Source: Microcebus murinus (taxonomy: Eukaryota > Chordata > Mammalia > Primates > Cheirogaleidae). Taken from it: DNA of 64,000 nucleotides. Both the position numbers and the translations under genes were made by a program. The stretch is from NCBI RefSeq assembly GCF_040939455.1, contig NC_134108.1:17575501-17639500 (forward strand), written 5' to 3'. This document shows, one piece after another, positions 1 to 11,444 of this stretch. The notes below the pieces were generated by a model. That model was not told the DNA's origin and did no database searches. It saw only the letters and a program-made list of their open reading frames with translations. Positions within the stretch are counted from its first letter, which is position 1, and the number at the start of each line of letters is the position of its first letter.

Positions 1-30
1 TGTTGAGAAGTTAGGTATCAACCTATAGCT

Positions 31-192
31 TGTTAAAAGATATCTATTATTTTTCTCAAGTCACCTTTAAGATCTTCTCTTTGTCTTTGGTGTACTATAT
101 TTTCATATGATATACCTAATTGAGAATTAAAAAAATATCCTAGGAATTCATTAGGCTTCTTAACTTTGTGAATCAGTATTGTGTATCAATTC
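31..192 (+). repeat. Direct repeat copy 1 (partner 796-960)
   Basis: About 160 bp, beginning tgttaaaaga and ending gtgtatcaattc. It recurs at 796-960 with scattered substitutions and short indels. Both copies share ctttgtctttggt, catatga and cctaattgagaattaaa-like blocks. It lies in L1-like sequence, so it may be a duplicated 3' UTR segment. Confidence 0.85.
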
Positions 193-1190
193 TGAAAAAT
201 TTTCAGATGTATTTATTTCTTTATGTATTCATTTCTTCTTCATACTCTTTCCTACTTCCTTCTTGAGGTCCAAACATGTTTAGACACTGCAACTTCTTTT
301 TTTCACCTGTGTCTAATTTGCAGTTTGGCCTAACCATTGAGTTTTAATTTTAGCTTTTGAATATTTCAGTTCCAGAATTTCATTTTAGTGTTTTCCATGA
401 CTACTTTTATTGATATTTTATAGTTTTCAGTTGCCTGATAAAATGTTTAGGCATGGTACTTATCCACTGGAACATGATATAAACATTTTACAGTCTGTGC
501 TTGAAAATTTCAATATTTGAAGTTCTTGTGATTCTGCTTTTTCTGTTTTCTTGATCATGATGTTGATTCCTAATGTTCCTGGTTATCGATAACTGCATAT
601 ATAAAAAATTGTTTGTAGAAATAACTTCAGGACTTGGAATATGTGAGCTTCTTTCAGAGAACATTTTAAAAATTTGCTTCTACCCAGAAGCTGGGTACTC
701 TAGAAGTCTGACAAAATCTTAATAACTACTGAAGGTTTTCTGGGCCACTCAAGATAATTTGAAGCTGGGCTGAAAGTCTATATATGTGTGAGGGCTGTTA
801 AAAGATACATATCATTTTTCTCAAGCTACCTTAAAGATTTTTCTCTTTGTCTTTGGTATACTATATTTTCATATGACATATCTAATTGAGAATTAAAAAA
901 AAATATCCTTGGAATTCATTAGACTTCTTAACATTGTGAATCAGTATTATGTATCAATTCTTATGCTTAAGCTATAGCCCTGGGGGGGGCGGTCCTTGCA
1001 AAGAGGAGGAGCTATTTCAGGGTCCCCACCCTCGCAAGGCCTGGGAGCCCATCTTGCTAGCTACAGCACAGCTTAGTATCTCAGCCTTTTACTCTAGATT
1101 AGCAAATCACTGCAGCCCAAGCTACCATGCTCACTACTCTGGGCTCTGCTCCTTCTGCATGTTCCCACTGTCCATCCTGAAAACTCCTTA
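150..1190 (-). repeat. L1M-type 3' region relic (probable)
   Basis: The stretch with ttttctgggccactcaagataatttgaagctgg resembles, in pieces, the 3' untranslated part of old L1M elements in reverse orientation. It contains no open reading frame. The family assignment is by eye and weak. Confidence 0.45.
796..960 (+). repeat. Direct repeat copy 2 (partner 31-192)
   Basis: The second copy of the 160-bp direct repeat, offset by about 765 bp. It carries a longer A-run (nine A) than copy 1 (seven A). Confidence 0.85.
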
Positions 1191-2034
1191 CTAGATTATT
1201 AGTTCTTGGATGTTTTTAAGATTTTTTAAAAATATGTTTTTTTTAGTTTTATATAACTTTATAAATTTTTCTCAGTAAGTATGTTTTCCCAAATTATCAG
1301 TCCTTATTGACTTGAACAACAGTCATCATTTTTTTTTAAATTGAATTAAAACTATAAAAAAATCATTAGGGTTAATTTTTAGAATGGAATTGCATTGCAT
1401 TACTACTTACAGTTTTTCTACTTAGTCAAACAAACATGAAACAACAATTATACAGTATTTTAGCAAAAAAAAAAAAAAAAGAAATGAAGAAATTCAAGGA
1501 GAGATAAAAGCATCCATTTGGAAAAAAAGGTCAAGCATTCAGTGATTCATTAGTTCATTCAATAGTTTTGCTGATTTGTGTCAATTATGTGAAAGGTAGT
1601 AAATGAACTAGATTTGGCTATTTTAAATACCCTTTTGATATGAGAATAGTTTTGAAGTTTTCTAAAGATAGATTAAATGTTTAAATAAAAGCTTTTCAAA
1701 GTTAAGAATATCAATAAAAAGCAATCATTGCCTTAAACTAATAATGAACATCCCACATAATGAAAATAAAGAAAGTACTTTCTAAATTATTCACTTAAAA
1801 TTGTGAATATTACTTTTTAGCCATCTAAAGCTATTCTGATTTTGGTTTCCTGAGTAAAATATTTCCCTGATTTAGGATAGAAAGGTCAAAAAAAATTTTA
1901 TGTATTTTGTTGAAACATGGATATATTAATTGTTATAACAAAAAGGAAAAAGTAAACATAAGCAAGAAAAATTTATATAGTTTCAATGTTTCTGTTTTAC
2001 AGATATATTGTCCACATTCAATAAATCAACTTAC

Positions 2035-2146
2035 ATAGTTCTTCTCTATCAAGAGATTGTGCACCACCTCCAAATAAGCCTTTAAAGAATCCCCTGTTTG
2101 GTGCTTCAGGTGTTTCTACAGGAGTGAAGAGTTCACCCAACATTTC
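2035..2146 (-). CDS. STXBP5: STXBP5 tail exon (EMLGELFTPVETPEAPNRG)
   Basis: A 112-bp exon, the last in the window. The acceptor is gattttaaag and the donor is gtaagttg. It reads EMLGELFTPVETPEAPNRG, then FFKGLFGGGAQSLDREEL. This is the conserved tail between the propellers and the R-SNARE helix, and the FFKGLFGGG segment is typical of tomosyns. It ends with one base (T) of the next codon. The remaining exons, for the R-SNARE and the stop, should lie just outside, below position 1. Confidence 0.96.
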
Positions 2147-3764
2147 CTTTAAAATCAAAACAAATTGTAATTGTTAAAGTTTCAGGGAAACTAAACTATA
2201 ATTCACAAAACCATCATTGTAAACTTTTTAACTTAAGCTCAGAACATTACCTGTTGAGATTCACAAATAATTATTGAGCACATTTTAAATGATCAGATAT
2301 AGTACATATTATAGTAATTTATTCAAACAGTGAGTTTCTAAGATTAAATTCACTGAGACTAACTGGCTACTTGCTCCTTTTGCTGGCTTACTCTCTTTGT
2401 ATTACAGGTAGAGATGGTATTTCTGTGTAGACTGTAAGGAAATTCTATTCTTCAAGACAAAATTTTCACATAACTTATTATTAAGAAGTGATAATTGGAT
2501 TAATAACTAAGTCTTACCTTAGAAAGAAAATAATTTTCTATTAGCAAGTTTAAAAGTCCAGTGGAATAATGATGATATATATACAGTTCTGGAATTAAAA
2601 TCTTTAGCTGAGTCAGAAAATTAGTAATTTAGATATATTAACTTCTTTTTTCATAAACATATGGTAGGAAGAGAATTATGCCAACATACACCTGGAATGT
2701 CAGACATCTTGCAGGAAGAAGGGAAGGCTTCAATCCATCTATATTGTCAGATTTTTCTGACATTACTGTCAATGTTCTTTGAAATGCAGAAATGGTAAAA
2801 GTCAGTTAGGAGAGAAGACTGCTGCCATGTTATTGATTTTATTGATAATACATAAAGAGGAAGCAATAGTTTATATAAGACAAGGATGGTAACATTATTT
2901 ACAAGGCAGCTTTGGGAAGCTATAAAAGTGAATTAAAAATACACTGAGGCTTTGGGATTGCATTTATGCCCATTAAAGAGAAATAGTTATAAGAGCAAGT
3001 ACACTATTGGCTTCAGGTAGGAGTTCTGCTGTACGTTGGTGTTACGTTATTATATTAAATAGTTGGGAGTGCAAGTATGTATTTTTCAGGGTTTCTTCCT
3101 TCGGGCTGAGCTAAGAAAGTTGATACACGAAGTCCAAAGGTTTTACCTTTACACATATCCATATTAATGTCGTCTCTCTAACCAGGTTGTAAATGGGAAG
3201 AGATGATTATTAACAACATACAACACAGTTTTATTTATAACAACAAAGTGGTTTGACGCCCTTATATTTTTATTTTCTTTCCTCTGAATTTCTATAAAAT
3301 GGAGTAAACCTAGAATGAAAAGCTTCCTAAATTCAATAAATCAAACTTGTTAAAATCCACCATAGAATATATTGATATCTATTATTACATTAATATTTAT
3401 AATAGACTTTATAACAAAGGAAATTTTAAGCATATTTCTAATCTTTTTAATACTGTATTTCAGTGTAATCTAAACTGTATCTATTACATTGATATAATAA
3501 TAATGACAACCACAATGGCAACACAGCTTCTATGTGAGTATCTTTTAAGTTAAATTAAAACAATAATGTGACACATAAACAGTAACAGTTTAAAAATATG
3601 TTCTTTTAAAAATTTACCTAACCTTTGAATTATGGTTTTTATTTCTTAATTTATTTGGTGTTTAATGAACTTACTACACTTTTACAAGGTAATGTAAGAA
3701 ATATCAAAAACCAGAGATTACTGTTATAACGAGTCACTATATTCCATATAGTATATAGAATGAG

Positions 3765-3960
3765 TAAAAACTCTGAAACCAGATGAACCTGGGTTTGCTA
3801 CTCACTTCTGCTTTTTATTAGGAGAGAAATCTTAGGCAAATTAATTGATCAGGAAATGATTTCTTCAAATTTAAAATTGAGATAGTGATAACTGCTTCTT
3901 AGGAACATTACTAGGATTAAAGATAATGAACATATAAAGTGTCAGTAGACATCAATGGTA
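3765..3960 (+). repeat. MIR SINE relic
   Basis: It shows the tRNA-derived MIR pattern: aacctgggtttgctactcac, a loss-prone middle, then the core ttaggattaaagataatgaa. It is heavily diverged. Confidence 0.65.
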
Positions 3961-4019
3961 TATGCATAAAAACAGAAAAATCTTCTGTCACATAATCACA
4001 AATGAAGCAACTGTTTTTC

Positions 4020-5325
4020 ATTTTTTACTTTTTCTTCTAATATGATAAATGACATTGATTGATTTTTAAGTGTTAAGTCAACCTTGCTTTCCTGGAATAA
4101 ATCTCACTTGGTCATAATGTATTATCCTTTTGATATACTATTGAATTCAATTTGCAAAAATTTTGTTTAGAATTTTTGCATTTATACTTGTGAGGGATAT
4201 TGGTCTATATGTGGTTTTCTTTTCTCCCGCCCCCCCTTTTTTTTTGGCTCTGTCGTTTTGGCTGGAGTGCAGTGGCATCATCATAGCTCATAGCAACCTC
4301 AAACTCCTGGGCTCAAGTGATCCTTCTGCTTCAGTCTTCTGAGTAGCTGGGACTACAAGCATGTACCACCATGCCTGGCTAATTTTAAAATTTTTAGTAG
4401 AGATGGGGTCTTGCTATATTGCTCAGGCTGATCTTGAACCTCTGGCTTCAAGTGATCCACCAACTTTGGCCTCCCAAAGTGCTGGGACTGCAGGCATGAA
4501 CTACTGTGCCAGCCAGTTTTCTTTTCTCATAATGGCTTTGTCTAGTTTTAGTATTAGGTTAATGCTTGCTTCACAGAATAAGTTGAAAAGCACTCCTTTG
4601 TTTCAATTTTTAGAAATGTTTATATAAAACTGGTATTATTTCTTCCTGAAATGTTTATAGAGTTCAACAGAGAAGCCATCCAGGTCTGGAGTGTTCTTAA
4701 TCCGAGGTTTCTAATCTCAATTTCAATTTCTTTAATAGATACAGGACTATTCAGGTTATCTATTCTTTTCTTGAGTAAGCTTGGTAATTTGTGTGTCTTT
4801 CAAGGACTTTGTTCATTTCATCTAAGTTTTTGAATTTATTGGCATAAAGTTGTCATAATATTCCCTTAATACCCATTTCATATCTGTAGAATATGTAGTA
4901 ATGATACTTCGCTCATTCTTGATATTGGAAATAATTTGTAAGTTCTCTGTTCATATGGCTTGAGATCAATTTTATTGATCTTCTCAAATAACTAGCTTCT
5001 GGTTTCATTAATGCTTGTCTACTGTTTCCCTGTTTTCTGTTTCATTGATTTCCACTTGGATATTTTCTTCCTTCTGCTTACTCTGGATTTAATTTGTTCT
5101 TGTTTTTCAATTTCTTATGGTGTAAAACTGAGGTCACTGCTTTGAGACCCCTTCTTTTCTAATACAATCTATACATTTTTTAGTGCTATAAATTTTCCAA
5201 GTTTAAACACTCAGTTATTTTCTGTTGCTATGCTTTCAAGTTCACTAATCTTTTCTGTTTCAATGTCTAGTTATCTGTTAATGCCATTCAGCATATTTTT
5301 CATCTCAAATTCTAGTTTCTCATCT
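4020..5325 (-). mobile_element. L1 ORF2 relic, split by an Alu
   Basis: On the plus strand the sequence is the reverse complement of L1 ORF2 in the reverse-transcriptase region, for example ccttgctttcctggaataaa before the Alu and aatggctttgtctagtttta after it. It is decayed, with no long frame. The Alu at 4227-4515 interrupts it. Confidence 0.8.
4227..4515 (-). mobile_element. Alu (older type) inserted in L1
   Basis: A full-length antisense Alu: T-rich head, ggctggagtgcagtggc, then cctcccaaagtgctgggact. It is flanked by a 13-bp target-site duplication gttttcttttctc (4214-4226 and 4516-4528). It lacks the lemur-specific linker, so it is likely an AluJ. Confidence 0.92.
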
Positions 5326-5344
5326 CTAGATGAATCTAAAATTA

Positions 5345-5742
5345 TTACCTTTAAGTATAGATGTGGTTAAGTATCTTGCCCTGGGAAAATTCTTCTGGAT
5401 TATCTTGTTGGGTTGTAATACAAGTGTCTTTTTTAGAGAAAGAGGTAGAGGAAGATTTGACACACACAGAGGAGAAGGAGGCAATGTGGTCACAAAGGCA
5501 GAGATTGGATTGGTATGGCCAAAAGTCAAGGAATGCCAGCAGCTACCAGAAGCTGAAAGAGGCAAGGAATGATTCTCTTTTAGAGCTCCTGAGGGAGCAA
5601 GACCCTGCCAGTACCTTGATTTTGGCTCAGAGAAACTGAGTTTTGGACTCTGGCTTCTAGTAGTATGAACAAATAAATGTCTACTGTTTTTTGGCTACCA
5701 AATTGTGGTAATTTGTTATAGCAGCCCAGGAAACTAATATAC
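5345..5742 (+). repeat. MaLR-type (MLT1-like) solo LTR relic
   Basis: It matches the usual MLT1-like pattern: a ggaagatttgacac stretch, ccagcagctaccagaagctg, then ccttgattttggctcag, and the end tgtggtaatttgttatagcag plus ggaaactaata. It is non-coding and decayed. No internal retroviral sequence is seen. Confidence 0.6.
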
Positions 5743-5943
5743 TCATGAGTTAGGAGTTTTTCCAGTCTGCCTGTTGGGAACAAGTGCTATTCCTGGCCCT
5801 AGCACTAGGAATACTGTTCCTGCTAATCCTCTATTCCTTTCAGATGGTCCTCTCTGGTCAGAGTGTAGTCACATGCATGTGCTGAACAGCACTCAACTGA
5901 ATACTCTTGGCTTGGGGGACCATTGTTTCATGAGTTTTATCTG

Positions 5944-5999
5944 CTTTTATTTATTTTATTTTATTTATAAATTATTTTATTTATTTTATTTTTATTTTA
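5944..5999 (+). repeat. TTTTA-rich simple repeat
   Basis: An imperfect run of tttat and tttta units between 5944 and 5999. Confidence 0.85.
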
Positions 6000-6088
6000 G
6001 GTTGTTTCAGGCAGGAGGTCCCTATTATTCTATCTTGCCTGGAAACTACATTAATGTTTGTCAGCATCTTCTTTATTATCTTGTTGGG

Positions 6089-6122
6089 TTGTAATACAAT
6101 TACAGTTGTAATACAATTACAT
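6089..6122 (+). repeat. Tandem 17-bp duplication
   Basis: The unit ttgtaatacaattacag occurs at 6089-6105 and again, differing only in the last base, at 6106-6122. Confidence 0.9.
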
Positions 6123-6674
6123 TTGGCTAAAGTTAAATGAATGCACAATGTAAAAGGGCAATCAGGAAGCCAAAGAATAGTGTTTATAAAGTTCTTAGTA
6201 GTCTTTATTCAACAATTTTTTACTAAGGCATTATTTCAGATAAATGTCAATATTGCTCAAAAAAGTGATACTTTTTCACAAACTCCTTAAAAAGAGTCCA
6301 TTTTTCATTTATTTCTGTATCATGAAGGCACATAACAGGCGTTTATTAAAATAGAGTTTACTACTAAAAGGTCATTTCATTTAAACATAAATAAGTTTAC
6401 CATGTCTGCTACTGACTTTTATTAAAAAATAAATAAATTGATCCCAGAAAAGTGATGAAGTTGAGATTTTTGAATAGTTGAATTCAGACCACATTTCAGA
6501 TTGAAATGAATTAAGAATAGTTTCAATTGTCCATATTATTTCTCAATATACCATGTTACTAGTGAAATGCTGAAAGGAAAACTTTAAGGTTTATCCTTCT
6601 CATAAAAAGCAAAATTTTAATTCAGAAACTGAGGAATCTTTGAAAAATAACTTTCACCCAAATGTCTATGGGAA

Positions 6675-6870
6675 TTTAATTCTACCTGGTACTATGCTAA
6701 GTACTTTATAAGTACTGTCTATACCCTCTGAGATGAATATTATTTTTATCCTATTTTTAAAGATGATGCTCAGAGACATTAAGTAACTTGTCTAAGGCCA
6801 CATTAATTATCTAGCAAGGCTGGACTTAAATTCAGTCTTCTTGACTCCAAAGCTTATGTTCTAAAAATAA
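6675..6870 (+). repeat. MIR SINE relic
   Basis: It carries the MIR 3' half: a tgctaagtactttata block, gatgctcagagacattaagt, cttgtctaaggccaca and a diverged tail. Confidence 0.8.
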
Positions 6871-7469
6871 TAAGCCACAAATTCAAATTAACAAATGAGC
6901 AAAAGAGAGTTAACTGAAGAAACTTTCATTGTAAAGTGCCTTTAGATAGTAATTTCCTCTAAATATCAAACACCAATCAATATTTTAGCTCAATATTTTT
7001 TAGCAGCACTTTTATTTTAGAATGTGAAGCTAAACTGATTATTTCTAAATAATCACATAAGGCACTCAAATACTAAAAAAAGATATAGTTCTGTACTTAA
7101 AGAATTTGTTTACAGTCTCTCAAAAAAGATCAATAAAAATACTTGGAGGAAAACTACCAAATATTCTTTTTTCTTATATGTGTAAATTTCCTTTTGAATA
7201 TAGTCTATGAGAGATGGGCTCACATAATTTGCCCTAAAATAGATACAATTATTTTCACATTAATGATGTGTGTGTGTATAACATAGATATTCATTCTATG
7301 TGAAGAGTGAGTATAAAATTGATGTAACATTTCATATTTCTTTGCTCTCACTGAAAAGACAAATATTGATCAATACGATAAAGTCATTGATAATAAAAGT
7401 CTGATGAAGGTATTTTAATCATGGGAGTCTCAAAGCATGTGCTCTGAAAGTCTAATTAAAAGGTTTTGA

Positions 7470-7810
7470 GCCGGGCGCGGTGGCTCACGCCTGTAATCCT
7501 AGCTCTCTGGGAGGCTGAGGCGGGCGGATTGCTCAAGGTCAGGAGTTCAAAACCAGCCTGAGCAAGAGCGAGACCCCGTCTCTACTATAAATAGAAAGAA
7601 ATTAATTGGCCAACTGATATATATATAAAAAAAAATTAGCCGGGCATGGTGGCGCATGCCTGTAGTCCTAGCTACTCGGGAGGCTGAGGCAGAAGGATCG
7701 CTCGAGCCCAGGAGTTTGAGGTTGCTGTGAGCTAGGTTGACGCCATGGCACTCACTCTAGCCTGGACAACAAAGCGAGACTCTGTCTCAAAAAAAAAAAA
7801 AAAAAAAAAA
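7470..7810 (+). mobile_element. Strepsirrhine-type Alu
   Basis: A full-length Alu starting gccgggcgcggtggctcacg and ending in a poly(A) tail. The linker ctataaatagaaagaaatta and the end gttgacgccatggcactcac are the lemur-type diagnostic blocks. The 12-bp target-site duplication aaaaggttttga is seen at 7458-7469 and 7811-7822, which suggests a fairly recent insertion. It is antisense to STXBP5. Confidence 0.97.
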
Positions 7811-7936
7811 AAAAGGTTTTGAATTTTACCACATGGACTCATTTGTATGCTCCATGAGAATAAGGGACTGGCAGTAGAAGGGTCCTTAAAGAATATTTTA
7901 CCTCTGAAGAAATTATAACAATATTTTTGTTATTAC

Positions 7937-8102
7937 CTGAAGATTTTCACAGGTCTCTTGACTATAAGTCAGTCTCTGGATTTCTGTAGGTGAAACAAGA
8001 TATAATGCTTGTCCATTGTTGGTGAAGCAGAACGTTCTGGCTATCCGCATATTGGTAAGTGGCAAGTAATACACATCCAATAGAGGCCTTAAACTTGGCA
8101 AA
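7937..8102 (-). CDS. STXBP5: STXBP5 coding exon (LPSLRPLLDVYYLPLTNMRI)
   Basis: A 166-bp exon. The acceptor is ttttttaag and the donor is gtaataac. It reads LPSLRPLLDVYYLPLTNMRI, then ARTFCFTNNGQALYLVSPTE and IQRLTYSQETCENLQ. It closes the last propeller blade before the tail. It begins in phase 2 and ends on a codon boundary, so skipping it would shift the frame and remove the tail and R-SNARE. Same-orientation Alu copies lie 126 bp away on one side and 211 bp away on the other. Confidence 0.96.
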
Positions 8103-8731
8103 CTTAAAAAAATAAAATAAAAACTTGTTAATAATAAAGTATGTTTCAGTCTTGAACAAATTATTAAAAATCGCAGAGACTTTGTAAATCTTATGATTTA
8201 GTTTGTATACTTGAGTGGGAGATAAAGAATGTATTTCTCATATACCTGTTCACTATTAGCTGAATAAAAATAAATTCTCAGTGTATAAGACTATAAATAA
8301 AAAAGTATTTCCAGGCCGGGTGTGGTGGCTCACGCCTGTAATCCTAGCACTTTGGGAGGCCGAGGCGGGCGGACTGCTCAAGGTCAGGAGTTCGAAACCA
8401 GCCTGAGCGAGACCCCGTCTCTACCAAAAATAGAAATAAATTAATTGACCAACTAAAATATATATATACAAAAAATTAGCCGGGCATGGTGGCGCATGCC
8501 TGTAGTCCCAGCTACTCGGGAGGCTGAGGCAGTAGGATCGCTGAGCCCCAGAGATTGAGGTTGCTGTGAGCCAGGCTGACTCCACGGCACTCACTCTAGC
8601 CTGGGCAACAAAGTGAGACTCTGTCTCAAAAAAAAAAAAAAAAAAAAGTATTTCCTTCAAACAATATAATTCTGTAATATAATTTGAGAAACAAAAATTG
8701 CTGTATCTGTGTTTAAAAAAGTACCTCTTAC
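8103..8731 (-). other. STXBP5: Short STXBP5 intron half filled by an Alu
   Basis: A 629-bp intron. A strepsirrhine Alu (8314-8643) antisense to the gene makes up more than half of it. The Alu starts 211 bp from the exon at 8102 and its tail ends about 90 bp from the exon at 8732. Confidence 0.9.
8314..8643 (+). mobile_element. Strepsirrhine-type Alu
   Basis: A full-length Alu beginning ggccgggtgtggtggctcac with the lemur-type linker. The target-site duplication aaaagtatttcc is at 8301-8312 and 8644-8655. It has the same orientation as, and high similarity to, the copy at 7470-7810, and exon 7937-8102 lies between them. Confidence 0.97.
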
Positions 8732-9101
8732 CTAAATGTCATAATGTGTCCATTGGCACAGAAACAGGCAAGGCAGATACTGTTACTCAATGCTACAATA
8801 TCTCCACGAAGCACAAATGAGGTCTCTGTGATGTTTTGCTTATAAGCACAGTTCTGGGTTGGCAGTGAGATTACTTTTGCTTGCTTTTCAGAACATATCA
8901 CTGCATACTGGTTTTCACTAATTTCCTGAGAAGAGGAAGGGGATACTGAGACAGGTCGCCGTTTTTTCAATTTCTCCTTTTCATCTTTTTCCTCAGGAAC
9001 ATTGTGCTCTCTCCAGGGTTCATGTGCAGGTGGCACTAAGCAGCCTGTGGTATCCAGAAATGCCATTCTCAAGATCGCACCTTTTAGCCTCAATATAGTA
9101 C
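8732..9101 (-). CDS. STXBP5: STXBP5 largest visible exon (second propeller)
   Basis: A 370-bp exon. The acceptor is ctatttttag and the donor is gtaagagg. It reads [20 protein letters not shown], an extended segment with [20 protein letters not shown], then [20 protein letters not shown] and propeller strands ending [16 protein letters not shown]. The charged [20 protein letters not shown] loop holds candidate kinase sites. It starts in phase 1 and ends in phase 2, completing Ser with the next exon. No internal stop codon is seen over 123 codons. Confidence 0.96.
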
Positions 9102-9487
9102 CTAAAAATAGAAGTCTAATAAATAACTGAAATATTTTAATCCACAGAGTAAATATGTTTATTCCAACTTTGACATATATGATAGATACTCAAAAATATG
9201 CTGAATGCATACTAAACTGAAAATGTACACCGGCTCACTGACAAGATTCAAACTCAAGCATGATATTTATGAGTCTGGAAAAAGATAATCAACATTACAT
9301 ACCCCTAATAAATTAATACCACTAACTGATCATTCACAATTTAATTAAATATGATGAATTCTACAAACATACACCTAACCCTTAGATGAATAAACAACGG
9401 ATACGCTGGGGGATCTAGAACTATGTCTCCTCTCACACCCAGCAAGTGCACTACCAAGAAGTATGAGAGCAAATGGATGGCATCTGG

Positions 9488-9786
9488 AGCTGTGCTGTCC
9501 AGTACAGGGCTACTGGCCACATGTGGCTGCAGAGCACTGGACATGGGCCTTGTCCAAACTGTGGTGGACAAATGTAGTGTATGCTAAGACTACAACACAT
9601 ACCATATTTGAAGACTTTAGTACTCCCCCAAATTAAATGTATAACATCTCAATAATTTTGAAATAATGATTATATTTAAAATGATATTTTGGATGCAATG
9701 TGATAAAATGCTATTAATTTCATGTTTTTTACTTTTTAAAATGTGACTACTTGAAAATTTAAATTATATATGTGGCTTGCATTGAA
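9488..9786 (+). repeat. hAT-like DNA transposon relic
   Basis: It contains gctgtccagtacagggctac and ggccacatgtggctg near the start and tgtggcttgcattg near the end, a known mammalian short DNA-element pattern. I cannot name the family firmly. The AT-rich middle is decayed. Confidence 0.5.
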
Positions 9787-9828
9787 AAGAAATATTCTTT
9801 TTTTGTTTGCATTTGTATGTTTTATCTA

Positions 9829-10032
9829 CAGTAGGGTTGCCAGATAAAAGAAAGAATGTGTAGTTGAATTCAAATTTCAGATAAACGATGAATACTTGTT
9901 AGTGTAAGTACGTCCCAAACACTATGTATTTTTCCAAATCTAAACAGGACACACTAGTATTACTTATATTATAAACGTATCTTTTATCTGAAATTAATCC
10001 TGTATTTTATTTGTTAAATCTAGCAACCCCAG
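9829..10032. repeat. Palindromic non-autonomous DNA element
   Basis: The ends gtagggttgccagataaa and ttgttaaatctagcaaccc form inverted partners, and the inner blocks ttcagataaac and ttttatctgaaatt are also partly inverted. This is typical of a palindromic MITE. The family name is not certain. Confidence 0.6.
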
Positions 10033-11382
10033 TCTATAGTCCGGGTTTGACAAGTAGATAATTTAACTATTTTAAGCATTTTGGTAGAAAAATAAGGAAC
10101 AAATGACAGTTATAATCTTACAGTTTTAATCACTACCTCAAAACATATTCTAAAGCTAGCCTTTCTTTCATAATCTCTTATTTTTTATTCTGGTCCACAC
10201 AAAGAGTCTCTCTGGCTTTAAAGTTTTGATGAGGTCAGCTGATTTATCCAAGCTAATTTGGGAACTGTTCATAGCATTTATATAGTTATAGTATATGGAT
10301 TTTTAAAAATTGGCCCAAAATAACATTTAAATGTATGCTTGTACTATTACTGATTGGATTTAGCATGTTTCCCAGTAGAAGAGTGGTAACTCTCTTAAAA
10401 GAAAACAATAGTGGACAAAGTAGATTATTTCAGATTTTGAAGCATAGAAGCCCATCTGCTTGAAAATACCTCTTTCTCACAGTTCCAATACAGATAACAT
10501 GATAGAAGTGTCATTCATATATTTTTAATAGGCATCTTATTAAAAATAAACCTCAAATATCATACTATTGAGAAGTAACTAAAAGGTTCCTTTCTATCTA
10601 TGAAAATTATTTTTATTTCAAAGTAACTTTATGGCTAACTTTATTTTATTTCAAGTTGGATAATGTATTAAATATTTTATAGTTAATAGTAAATTATCTA
10701 TATTTAATCCCTCTCCTTTACTTTTATTTACTGGAAACAATGTTTTCCTTATTACAAACTGGCATGTTGTTTGCAGAAAATTTAGAAACTAGAAATTGGT
10801 AAAAAGAGGGAAAAAAATTATCCCAAATCTGACTAACCAGTGATAATTCCTGTTAACATTTTGATTTTCATCATTCTAGTTGATTTTATTCCTATACACA
10901 TTGTTTCTTACTAAGAAGTGAGATTAATAAGAATATCATCAAGTACCACGTTTTCCTTAACAACTAGGTGTGCAGTATACACTCAAGTATTTATTGAGCT
11001 GAATTAATAAATAAAACTGCATTATTTAATGTGAAGATAGCTCAGAAATAAACTTAAAATCATAATTACATTTTAGTTATAAATTCTAAGAGCCGTAAAA
11101 GTCTATTATGCAAACAAGAGATATGTTAATGAACAAAATCATGGTTGTTTTTATCTAGAAGAACATAAATGAGTAGTAACAAAAACCAGAATTCTGTTAT
11201 TTCTAGACCTAACAGACTCTACAAACATTTGATAAAATCCAATATCATTTTCAATATATGAAGACTATAAATTTTTTAAAAATTTGCTATTGTCACTTTA
11301 CCCTAATACTTCAAAGAAAAACAAATCTCAGATTTCACACTTACAGATAAAAAATAACCCAATGTAGAATGTCTAAAAATAT

Positions 11383-11444
11383 GCTTTTCTTCTAAATATT
11401 AATATATATTAATAAATTTGCTTTTCTTCTAAATATTAATATAT
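11383..11444 (+). repeat. 37-bp-period partial duplication
   Basis: A 25-bp block starting gcttttcttctaaatatt occurs at 11383-11407 and 11420-11444, identical by eye. Confidence 0.9.

Larger units (their letters stand above)
1..2034 (-). other. STXBP5: Partial downstream STXBP5 intron
   Basis: The intron after the tail exon. About 1-1190 looks like an L1M-type 3' region and contains two copies of a 160-bp direct repeat. The stretch 1200-2034 is AT-rich and shows no recognised feature. The next exon, expected to start with the rest of the LFGES segment, is not present. Confidence 0.75.
2147..7936 (-). other. STXBP5: STXBP5 intron with L1, LTR, MIR and Alus
   Basis: A 5790-bp intron. It holds MIR (3765-3960), an L1 ORF2 relic split by an Alu (4020-5325), a MaLR-like LTR (5345-5742), a TTTTA-rich tract (5944-5999), MIR (6675-6870) and a strepsirrhine Alu (7470-7810). 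The stretches 2150-3760 and 6890-7450 are AT-rich without recognised elements. Confidence 0.8.

Noticed and set aside
949..1194. 81-codon open frame on the plus strand
   Set aside because: It lies in L1-like repeat sequence with no similarity to a protein I know and no splice or promoter context.
4361..4627. 88-codon open frame on the plus strand
   Set aside because: It runs through an Alu and into the L1 relic, a typical spurious repeat reading.
5345..5742. Possible retroviral gene next to the LTR relics (also 25480-25880 and 53690-54145)
   Set aside because: All three look like solitary, decayed LTRs with no internal coding sequence.
5774..6094. 106-codon open frame on the plus strand
   Set aside because: Low-complexity Tyr/Phe/Leu residues arise from the TTTTA tract; nothing supports coding.
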